Shown one piece after another: positions 7,278 to 14,096 of a stretch of 17,079 nucleotides of DNA. Made by a program: the position numbers and the translations under genes. The first letter of the stretch is position 1. Every line of letters starts with the position of its first letter. Origin of the DNA: UBA4744 sp035282865 (GTDB taxonomy: Bacteria > Actinomycetota > Acidimicrobiia > Spongiisociales > UBA4744); NCBI GenBank assembly GCA_035282865.1, contig DATEVB010000050.1:1-17079 (forward strand), in the 5' to 3' direction. Under the pieces are notes generated by a model, which worked only from the letters and a program-made list of their open reading frames with translations, made no database searches and was not told the origin of the DNA.

Positions 7278-9617
7278 TCAGATTCCGGCCCGGCGTGCTG
7301 CCTTGATCGCCTCGATGGCATCGATCCGTCGCAGGGCTTCCTGGATCTCCATGGCGAACGCTTTGCGCCGTCGGCCCAGGTTCTCGTCGTCGACATCCAG
7401 CAAGCCCCGGTTGTCGGCAAGCGAGAGGGCCGACTTGAACAAGATTTGCGAGATGGATTCCTCAGTGGCGATCTTCCTCTGTAGTCGGTATTGCTTGCCA
7501 AGACCCAGACACCCGGCGATGAAGCGACGATGGTCCACTTCCACGTAGGGAGAGTGGGTGTTCAGGCTGTCCGCCACCACCTGATAAGCCTCCAAGAAGG
7601 GGCGGAGTACCCAGGGTGCGGTGAGCAGCCGGAATCCGCGCAACAGTTCGCGCACCTCGTCGGGCCGTCCGGCGAGCCGGGCCTCCCATTCCCGATCGTG
7701 GTGGGAGACTTCCTGAAAGATCTCCTCACGGAAGGTTTCTTTCTCCGAGAAGAAGAACTCGAACTTGAGCAGATCGCGCATCGCCGTTACCTGATCCCAG
7801 AAGACGGTCACCCGATCCTCATCCTCTTCTTCGGCGGCTGCCAGCAGGGAAAGCTCGATGATGGCATCGTTGACGAAGAAGTGGACGATGGTATTGCGGT
7901 AGTAAGCGGCGGCCAGATGCCTGTCCGGCCCGATCATGTACACGGTCTCAGGCCCGGCCGCGTACTCGGTGACGATGCCATGCTCGACGAGACGATCCAA
8001 GACGAGCTGTACCCCTTTCGGCGAATCGAGCCGGACCGGTTCGGTCAAGGGCAGGTTGCGGCGCTCAACGTACGAGACGAGGTCCCGCACTCCGGCAACG
8101 AGATCTTCACATCGCAAGGCTCGGTCCTCGTTGGCCAGTAACGCAATCGTCACCAATGACGTGGGAGTGATCGGTGTGACACGGTTGATCCGGGCCATCG
8201 TCTCAAAAGCCAGCTTGCGGACGGCGAGGCCTCGCTCGGGTTCGCTTCCCTGTATCTCCTTGGCCAACGAGATCGGTTCGCCAAACCGGACGTGGATGTT
8301 CCCGTAGCGCATACGAAGCGAACGGACCGATCGAAGGAACCAGCCGAAGCTTTCCTTCTCTTTGGCTTTGCCCAGCTGCTCGGCTGCATACGAGCCGACA
8401 TCTTGGATCTGGTCATACGTGATCGAGGTTGGAACTACGTAGACGTCTTCTGCTTTGCCACGGCGGAAGCTGTCGGCGACGTAGGAAAGCATTCCGTAAC
8501 GAGGAGGAAGCACTTTGCCGGAGCGTGACCGTCCGCCTTCCAGGTACCACTCGAGTGGGAAACGGTTGGCGATCAGGTAGTCGATGTAGCTGCGCAGCAC
8601 GAACTTGTAAATCGGGTTGTCTTTGAAGGTTCTGCGGATGAAGAAGACGCCCGTTCGCCGGATGATCGGGCCAATCGGAAAGAAGTTCATATTGATCCCG
8701 CCGGCCGTGTGATTGGGCGGCGCGTCGTTCTCCCAGAGGACGTACTGGAGAACGAGGTGATCGAGATTCGACTTGTGCGACGGTAGGAAGACGAGCGAGT
8801 TCTGCTGCCCGAGCGAGTAGATATCGCCGAATTCTGTGGCGTCGTAGTGGATAGAGCCGTACCCCTGCCGGTATAGCCAGTGGATGGCATTGGCGACCAG
8901 GTCAATCGTGAAGGCATCGTGGGAGGCGGCAATCTCGCGGAGATAGCGGGCCGACCGATTGAAAACCGTCTCTTCGGGTTTGTCCAGTTCATCGGCGAAC
9001 CGCACCACTCCGGCGCGGAACTCGCTGGTACCGAGGATCTCGTGGTGAACGAATCTGGGCACCTTGTACCGATTACCGCGCACCCGTCGCTCGGCGCGCT
9101 CCAGCGCCAGCCAGGCTCTTCTCGCCACGAATTCCGAAAGGCTGGATGATTCCACGGCTTCCCGCCATCGCGCCGTCAGTTCCGATGAGCGGCCCGGCTC
9201 TCCCACCAGTATCCGACACCGGTCGGGGGCGCGAGCCAGGATCAGGTACTGGCGGAGAAGATCCGGGTCGCGGGGGTCGCCAAGCTTGAGGAGGTCGGCG
9301 AGGTGCACCGAGCGGGTACCGTCGTGGCGAGGAGCCAGCCAGGCGATGCGCAGGGGAACCAGCACCGGGTCGTCGACTCGCGCCATGCGTGCTTCCAGGC
9401 GGGAGTCGATGCGGCATCCCTGCCTGCGCCGCCGCGAGGCGGGAATGCACATGGATTCGACGGCCGCGCCGGGGGGACGATTGCGATCGATCCACGCCTC
9501 CATGAGGCGTCGCTCGAGGTTGCTCGATGCGTCGATCAAAAAGACTACCGGGCGGGTTTCCTCGACCGGCCAAGCGGGCTCTTCGAGCAATCGAGGGTCG
9601 GTAGTTGGCAGGACCAT
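7278..9617 (-). CDS. plsB: Glycerol-3-phosphate 1-O-acyltransferase (PlsB type)
   Basis: This 779-residue protein, near the length of E. coli PlsB (807), transfers an acyl group to sn-glycerol-3-phosphate at the inner membrane, the first step of phospholipid synthesis. All four acyltransferase blocks are visible: H281-KSNL-D286 (HX4D catalytic pair), G323-VFFIRR, YLEGGRSRSGK around E360 (phosphate binding), and VVPTSITYD at 394-402. About 270 N-terminal residues precede the catalytic domain, and a helical C-terminal region of about 340 follows, as in PlsB and the related GPAT/DHAPAT enzymes. I chose the ATG at 9617 because a -10 element lies 8 nt before it; ATG 9623 is equally possible. The frame runs on to 9797, but that extension looks unlike the family. 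It diverges from dtd. Confidence 0.9.
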   Translation of the reverse strand: MVLPTTDPRLLEEPAWPVEETRPVVFLIDASSNLERRLMEAWIDRNRPPGAAVESMCIPASRRRRQGCRIDSRLEARMARVDDPVLVPLRIAWLAPRHDGTRSVHLADLLKLGDPRDPDLLRQYLILARAPDRCRILVGEPGRSSELTARWREAVESSSLSEFVARRAWLALERAERRVRGNRYKVPRFVHHEILGTSEFRAGVVRFADELDKPEETVFNRSARYLREIAASHDAFTIDLVANAIHWLYRQGYGSIHYDATEFGDIYSLGQQNSLVFLPSHKSNLDHLVLQYVLWENDAPPNHTAGGINMNFFPIGPIIRRTGVFFIRRTFKDNPIYKFVLRSYIDYLIANRFPLEWYLEGGRSRSGKVLPPRYGMLSYVADSFRRGKAEDVYVVPTSITYDQIQDVGSYAAEQLGKAKEKESFGWFLRSVRSLRMRYGNIHVRFGEPISLAKEIQGSEPERGLAVRKLAFETMARINRVTPITPTSLVTIALLANEDRALRCEDLVAGVRDLVSYVERRNLPLTEPVRLDSPKGVQLVLDRLVEHGIVTEYAAGPETVYMIGPDRHLAAAYYRNTIVHFFVNDAIIELSLLAAAEEEDEDRVTVFWDQVTAMRDLLKFEFFFSEKETFREEIFQEVSHHDREWEARLAGRPDEVRELLRGFRLLTAPWVLRPFLEAYQVVADSLNTHSPYVEVDHRRFIAGCLGLGKQYRLQRKIATEESISQILFKSALSLADNRGLLDVDDENLGRRRKAFAMEIQEALRRIDAIEAIKAARRAGI

Positions 9618-9625
9618 TGGCATAG

Positions 9626-9631
9626 ATTCTA
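9626..9631 (-). promoter_or_regulatory. -10 element of plsB, leaderless start
   Basis: TAGAAT on the minus strand matches five of six -10 consensus bases. It lies 8 nt before the ATG at 9617 and 2 nt before the ATG at 9623. A transcript from it would begin near 9618, favouring leaderless translation from 9617. No convincing -35 is seen. Confidence 0.4.
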
Positions 9632-9827
9632 TGAGCAACTCCGCCGGTCTGCTCGACGAGTGAGCGACTTGGCGATCGTCGAACCAGACGACTTCGCGCA
9701 ACACTTGGAGATTCGCGACGACGATGCGGCACCTGTTCCCCCCGCCCCCACGCTCTTGACACCCGACCGGACCCGGCTTCAGGTCATCGATGTGCATGGC
9801 CCGGGCGCTACGACGTGACCAAACCGC

Positions 9828-9833
9828 TACATT
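9828..9833 (+). promoter_or_regulatory. -10 element of dtd, leaderless start
   Basis: TACATT (four of six bases, fitting TAnnnT) ends exactly 8 nt before the dtd ATG at 9842. The sequence between and before them has no Shine-Dalgarno. The spacing is the same as for plsB, so a leaderless mRNA is likely. A clear -35 is lacking. Confidence 0.4.
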
Positions 9834-9841
9834 CCGGCCTC

Positions 9842-10297
9842 ATGAGAGCGGTTGTGCAGCGAGTCGGCCAGGCTTCTGTAACGGTCGATGGCGAGACCGT
9901 GGGTCGCATCGGTGCCGGGCTGGTCGTGCTGGTCGGGATATCGCCGACCGACTCTGCGAATGACGTCGCCGCGTTGTCCGCAAAACTGGCCACCCTGCGG
10001 ATCTTCCGCGATGAATACGGAAAGATGAACAGGTCGGTGGTCGACATTGCCGGTGAGATTTTGGTGATCAGTCAATTCACGCTGCTCGCCGATGTGCGAA
10101 AAGGACGGCGACCTTCCCTTGCCGGTGCGGGCGACCCGGAGCTTGCCGAGCCTCTGGTAGGCGAGCTGGCGGACCGTTTGCGTAATACCGGTGTGCCGGT
10201 CCGCACCGGCACGTTCGGGGCCGAGATGCAGGTTGCTCTGATCAACGACGGCCCGGTGACCATCGTGATCGATGTCGAGGGAGGCAAGATCACGTAG
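9842..10297 (+). CDS. dtd: D-aminoacyl-tRNA deacylase
   Basis: This 151-residue cytosolic homodimeric enzyme hydrolyses D-amino acids, and glycine mischarged on tRNA-Ala, from tRNA, keeping D-residues out of proteins. The start MRAVVQRV is the family N-terminus. The two active-site signatures are present: S77-Q-F-T80 and N135-D-G-P-V-T140, whose Gly137-Pro138 is the cross-subunit cis-proline motif that gives chiral selectivity. Length agrees with bacterial Dtd (about 145). The ATG at 9842 was chosen by family alignment; the frame opens at 9815 but those nine residues are atypical. No Shine-Dalgarno precedes the ATG, while a -10 element lies 8 nt upstream. The stop codon lies in a hairpin shared with the converging DsbA-family gene. 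Confidence 0.96.
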   Translation: MRAVVQRVGQASVTVDGETVGRIGAGLVVLVGISPTDSANDVAALSAKLATLRIFRDEYGKMNRSVVDIAGEILVISQFTLLADVRKGRRPSLAGAGDPELAEPLVGELADRLRNTGVPVRTGTFGAEMQVALINDGPVTIVIDVEGGKIT

Positions 10298-10315
10298 GAG
10301 CGGCTTTCCTCCTAC
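10294..10315. terminator. Shared hairpin containing both convergent stop codons
   Basis: GTAGGAG (10294-10300) and CTCCTAC (10309-10315) form a perfect 7-bp stem around an 8-nt loop. The dtd stop TAG (10295-10297) is in the left arm and the opposite-strand stop of the DsbA-family gene (10312-10314) is in the right arm. There is no T-tract on either side, so it may mark or protect both mRNA ends rather than act as a classical intrinsic terminator. Confidence 0.45.
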
Positions 10316-10947
10316 TCTTCGACGGCGGCGACTTGAACCAACTCCTCGTACACGGAGGGATGATCGGAGAGGATGATCGGGATGCCGCGTTCCCGGCGAT
10401 AAGTGATGCCGGGGTTGTGGTGCGCGGTTCCATCGGGAAGGACGAAATGAGGAGACCCGACGACGTTCTGTGCAAGAGCGTCGTCGAGGTCGGTCGTGAC
10501 CGCCTTGCGGAACCGGCCGTCATCGAGCGCAGCACCCAGCTGGTCGCTCATGAGGCCTTCGGTTTCGGCAACGGCCAGTAACTCGCTCCGCACACTGAGG
10601 TTGTGTCCATGCAAGAACACGGCACGCCGGAGCGCCAGATCGAAAGACTCGCCGATCTCCTGGCCTAACGAGAAGCCCCACTTCTGGGCTTCGAAGGCCG
10701 GTAGATTGGTGGTTGGCCATGCTTCGCTGCGCAGCGCACTGAAAGCGGTTGGTTCCAGCTGGGCAAGCGCCACCACGTCGCGCTTGGCGGTTTCGGCGTT
10801 GATCTCCTCCCCGGCGGCAAGCTCTCTCGGGTATGACCGGAGATCGAAGATCAGGTGGTCGGCTCCCAAATGATCCCGCATTCTGTGTAGCCGGAGGATG
10901 GCGACGTAGGCCCACGGACAGTGGATGTCGCTCCAGATCGTGATCAT
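10312..10947 (-). CDS. DsbA-family thioredoxin-fold protein with a CPWA active site
   Basis: This 211-residue protein resembles the DsbA/FrnE-like and 2-hydroxychromene-2-carboxylate isomerase group. The N-terminal strand WSDIHCPWAY carries C10-P-W-A13 where a dithiol oxidoreductase would have CxxC. A helical insertion covers about 45-150, and VVGSPHFVLPDG (162-173) is the cis-proline loop (P166) before the last strands. C10 is the only cysteine, so disulfide exchange by a CxxC mechanism is impossible; a monothiol glutathione/mycothiol-type reaction or an isomerase role is more likely. There is no signal peptide, so it acts in the cytosol. The ATG is supported by a Shine-Dalgarno 9 nt upstream. 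It lies 89 bp downstream of adnB on the same strand and converges with dtd. Confidence 0.85.
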   Translation of the reverse strand: MITIWSDIHCPWAYVAILRLHRMRDHLGADHLIFDLRSYPRELAAGEEINAETAKRDVVALAQLEPTAFSALRSEAWPTTNLPAFEAQKWGFSLGQEIGESFDLALRRAVFLHGHNLSVRSELLAVAETEGLMSDQLGAALDDGRFRKAVTTDLDDALAQNVVGSPHFVLPDGTAHHNPGITYRRERGIPIILSDHPSVYEELVQVAAVEE

Positions 10948-10956
10948 CGCTGCGCT

Positions 10957-10962
10957 ACCTCC
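10957..10962 (-). promoter_or_regulatory. Ribosome binding site of the DsbA-family gene
   Basis: The minus strand reads GGAGGT, ending 9 nt before the ATG at 10947. It is the clearest Shine-Dalgarno in the window and fixes that start. Confidence 0.65.
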
Positions 10963-11023
10963 GTCGCCGGCAGCCTCTCCTCCAAGCTAGTGCAATACCG
11001 CGAACCTGTGTGTCACGGCGTGG

Positions 11024-11035
11024 CGGGCCGGCCCG
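11024..11035. repeat. 12-bp perfect palindrome just after adnB
   Basis: CGGGCCGGCCCG lies immediately beyond the adnB stop codon. A hairpin would have only a 4-bp stem around a CCGG loop, with no T-tract. It could be a weak transcript-end structure or simply a GC-rich coincidence. Confidence 0.25.
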
Positions 11036-11036
11036 G

Positions 11037-14000
11037 TCAACCGTCATCGGCAATCCATTGGCGACCGGCGGGACAAAACCTGAGGAAGTCGCAGTTTGTG
11101 CAGGCCGTCGATGGGGAGGGCTCCCAGTTCTCCTCACGGATGGACCCGACTAGCTCGGCGAGGTGATGGTGAGCTGCAGCCAGCCAGCCGGGGTCGACCT
11201 CTTCACTCACCTCCGTGAGCCCTTCTCCCAGATACGCGAAGGTGGCCCGCAGATGGTCGGGTTTGATCGGGGTGAAGCGGACCTCGTCGACTGCCACCGC
11301 GTAGGCCTCGAGCTGGACTCGAACCGACGGTTGGCTGGATGGTCGTCCGGATTTGAAGTCGACGATCTCCCAGCTGCCCGGCTGCAGCTCGTAGACGGCG
11401 TCGATGCGGCCGTTCACCCTGGCATCGCCAACTCGCAAGTCGAATGGGACTTCAACGAAGCGAGGTTGAGAGGCAGCAAACCGGGACGCCCGGTACGTCT
11501 CAAAAGGATCGATTCCGCGCATAACAACTCTCGTCTCGTCCGGTGCCAGGTCGTAGGTGTCGAGTTCGACCTCTTCGAGCGGGACCATACCGAGATTGTG
11601 AAGTTCGATGCGGCGGTGGATTTCGACCCCTCTTCGGGCCGCTGGTGAAGGGCGCCGGGGGAGCGGATCAACATCGGTCCAGAAATACCGCCGGGGACAG
11701 GTTGCGTAAGTGACGAGTCCGGTGACTGAGGTCGTCACCGGTAATCGTTCAGCGACGGCAGGCGGATCTGGGAGCCCGTCGAGCACCAACTGAAGTTGGC
11801 GCAGCTGACCCGCAAAGGCGTCGGCTTCATCCTGGGCGGCGGATGCCGGCCACTCGGCGTCATCGATCGTTGCCCGCAGCGCCTCGTGCCAACCGCCCGG
11901 GAAATGCGGGTCAGGAGCACCGGTTGTGTCTTCGATCCGGAGGAAGGCGGGAGGTGAACCTTCAGTGGCCGCTTCGTGGCGGACGTAGGTCCCGGGAGCG
12001 TCGCGTATTGCCGTGAATAGAGAGCTGGGACGTTTGGGCTGGCCTGTGGTGTACCAGAACGCACCGGTGACGTAGAGCCGGTGCTTCGCCCGGGTAACGG
12101 CCACGTAGGCCGTACGCCATTCCTGGGAGCGGTGGCGCTCCTCGAGGGCCGCTTTTGACCGGACGCCCTCCGCTTCCTGATCGAGTCGCAGCGCGAAGGG
12201 GAGAACCTTCGGATACCGGGCAGAATCTTCGAGGCCACCCTGAGCTGAGCTGGGAAACGTGCCAAACGCCACGGCCGGTAAGAACACGGTATTCCACTCG
12301 AGACCTTTGGCACGGTGTACCGTCAGCATCGAGACGGCGTCCTCGTTGCTGAGGCGGGCAGTGTCGAGCTCCTCGGAGCCGGCATCTTCGTCGAGCAGAT
12401 CGAGGTAGTCGAGAAACGCATCGAGTGACGGCCGACCTTCCAGCGGACTCCACTCTTCGGCCAGGTCGAGGAACCGGTAGAGGTTCAGGCGGGCGGTGAG
12501 CCGGGCAGCCCCATCCAGTGCCTCGACCTCGGCCCAGGTTCCTGTGCCTTCCAGGATGCGACGGCAGAGCTCCACAAGCGTGACCGCCTGGGCTTCCGCC
12601 AGGAGGCGCCGGTAGAGATCGCGAAAATCCACCAATCGTTGTCGCGCTTCCACGGTGAGGGCTTCGACCTGCTCGAGTTGGTCGACCGCTTCCAGCATGG
12701 CCCAGCCGGGCGCAGCCTCGTCATCGGCGGCGTGGTCGCGACGGTGACGCCGCACCCAATCGGCCAGTGGGGCCAGGTCGCCCAGCCCGAGACGGAAACG
12801 GGCGCCCAACAGGATGCGCGCCAGTGAGGGTGCATCATCCGGCCTTCCGATGAGCCGCAACCAGGCGTGCAGGTCGACCACCTCGGGCACTTGCAGCAGA
12901 CCGCCGAGTGCGGCCACCTCGACCGGGATACCCTCGTCCTGGAGCGCCTCGCGCACGAGATGGATCTGGCGGTTCTTCCGAAACAGGACTCCGATATCTC
13001 GCCATGCAGCGGCTTCCTCATCGTGGAGGCGGCGGATTTCGCCCGCCAACCATCTTGCCTCCTCGACGGCGTTGTGGAACCACGACACCTCGACGTGACC
13101 GTCGCCCGAGTCGGGAGCGGCCTGCAAGGCATCGATGCCTCCACCGACACCGATCTCCTTCTTCACACGGTTGGCGACGTCGATGATTCGCTTATCGCAC
13201 CGGCGGTTCATGCTGAGGGTCAAGGTCGCCGACGGCGTGTCATCCGCGTTGGCGAAATGATTGGGGAAGCCGGCGAAGTTCCAGAGGGAAGCGCCCCGCC
13301 ACTCGTAGATGGTCTGGTCCGGATCACCGACAGCCGTCACCGGAAAGCCCCGGCCGAAGATCCTGAGCAAGAGTTCCCGCTGGGCAGGATTGGTGTCCTG
13401 GTACTCATCCAACAGCACCACCCGGTAGCGCTCCCTGATGCGGCCGGCCACGCCGGCGTCGCCCACCACCTCGTAGGCAAGTGTGATGAGATCCGAGAAA
13501 TCGACTGCGTTGTACCGGCGCTTGATCTCGGCATATCGATCGAGAACCTGTGCCATTTCCGCTCGTTGCGCCCAAATCTCATCCGGCTGGTCGGGTTGGG
13601 CCTCGATGAGGGCGGATGGCCGCAGGAGATGGTCGCCGAGCCGACCGGCCAGCAGGACCAGATCGTCGACCCGGCGCCGGGGGAGTCGCACATCCAGATG
13701 CTGGTAGGAGCCGCCGGCCAGCGCTTCGGTGAGCAGTTCGCGCTGGTAACCGGGGGTGATCAGCTGGGCATTTCGCTCGAAGCCAACGATGGGTCCGAAC
13801 TCTGCGAGGATCCCGTGGGCGAACCCGTGATAGGTCGTCACTTCGACCTCGCGACCGAGTTTGGCCAAATCCGGTAGGCGGAGTCGGAGATGGTCGGTGA
13901 GTTCCTCTGCGGCTTTGTTGGTGAACGTGATCCCCAGAGCGGCCTCCGGGTCGATCTGCTCTCGCTCGATCAGGGCGGCCAGCCGCATCGCCATAGTGGT

Positions 14001-14096
14001 CGTCTTCCCGGTCCCGGCTCCGGCGGATATTCGAAGCGGCCCAAGCGGGTAGGCGATCACTTCGCTTTGCTCGCCGGTCGGGATCAAGGTGGTCAC
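11037..14096 (-). CDS. adnB: AdnB-type helicase-nuclease subunit
   Basis: This 1019-residue UvrD-like superfamily 1 helicase carries a C-terminal PD-(D/E)XK nuclease. The helicase has Q-motif Q10, Walker A SAGAGTGKTT (K31, T32), Ia ITFTNKAAEEL, motif II D230-E231-YQD, motif III GDPDQTIYEWRG (Q261), motif V TVHRAKGLEW and motif VI YVAVTRAK (R669). The nuclease has H827, D899 (NGRID), D913 and K915 (EIVDFKSG). C800 plus C999-x2-C1002-x5-C1008 form the AddB/Cas4-type iron-sulphur site. With AdnA it should unwind and resect double-strand breaks in the cytosol. The GTG at 14096 overlaps the adnA stop as GTGA and has GGAGG 10 nt upstream. The frame continues to 14303, but that would overlap adnA by about 210 bp. 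AddA/RecB-like or UvrD-like labels are alternatives, but the paired context favours AdnB. Confidence 0.9.
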   Translation of the reverse strand: MTTLIPTGEQSEVIAYPLGPLRISAGAGTGKTTTMAMRLAALIEREQIDPEAALGITFTNKAAEELTDHLRLRLPDLAKLGREVEVTTYHGFAHGILAEFGPIVGFERNAQLITPGYQRELLTEALAGGSYQHLDVRLPRRRVDDLVLLAGRLGDHLLRPSALIEAQPDQPDEIWAQRAEMAQVLDRYAEIKRRYNAVDFSDLITLAYEVVGDAGVAGRIRERYRVVLLDEYQDTNPAQRELLLRIFGRGFPVTAVGDPDQTIYEWRGASLWNFAGFPNHFANADDTPSATLTLSMNRRCDKRIIDVANRVKKEIGVGGGIDALQAAPDSGDGHVEVSWFHNAVEEARWLAGEIRRLHDEEAAAWRDIGVLFRKNRQIHLVREALQDEGIPVEVAALGGLLQVPEVVDLHAWLRLIGRPDDAPSLARILLGARFRLGLGDLAPLADWVRRHRRDHAADDEAAPGWAMLEAVDQLEQVEALTVEARQRLVDFRDLYRRLLAEAQAVTLVELCRRILEGTGTWAEVEALDGAARLTARLNLYRFLDLAEEWSPLEGRPSLDAFLDYLDLLDEDAGSEELDTARLSNEDAVSMLTVHRAKGLEWNTVFLPAVAFGTFPSSAQGGLEDSARYPKVLPFALRLDQEAEGVRSKAALEERHRSQEWRTAYVAVTRAKHRLYVTGAFWYTTGQPKRPSSLFTAIRDAPGTYVRHEAATEGSPPAFLRIEDTTGAPDPHFPGGWHEALRATIDDAEWPASAAQDEADAFAGQLRQLQLVLDGLPDPPAVAERLPVTTSVTGLVTYATCPRRYFWTDVDPLPRRPSPAARRGVEIHRRIELHNLGMVPLEEVELDTYDLAPDETRVVMRGIDPFETYRASRFAASQPRFVEVPFDLRVGDARVNGRIDAVYELQPGSWEIVDFKSGRPSSQPSVRVQLEAYAVAVDEVRFTPIKPDHLRATFAYLGEGLTEVSEEVDPGWLAAAHHHLAELVGSIREENWEPSPSTACTNCDFLRFCPAGRQWIADDG

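Noticed and set aside
9756..9761. Perfect TTGACA on the plus strand as a -35 for dtd
   Set aside because: No TAnnnT element lies 15-19 bp downstream, and it is 67 bp from the better-placed -10 at 9828.
9624..9797. N-terminal extension of PlsB to the ATG at 9797
   Set aside because: The added 60 residues are low in family character, and a -10 element sits just before the ATGs at 9623 and 9617.
12867..13877. 336-codon open frame on the plus strand inside adnB
   Set aside because: Its length follows from high GC at third positions of the opposite gene. It has no recognisable domain and lies wholly within conserved helicase coding sequence.
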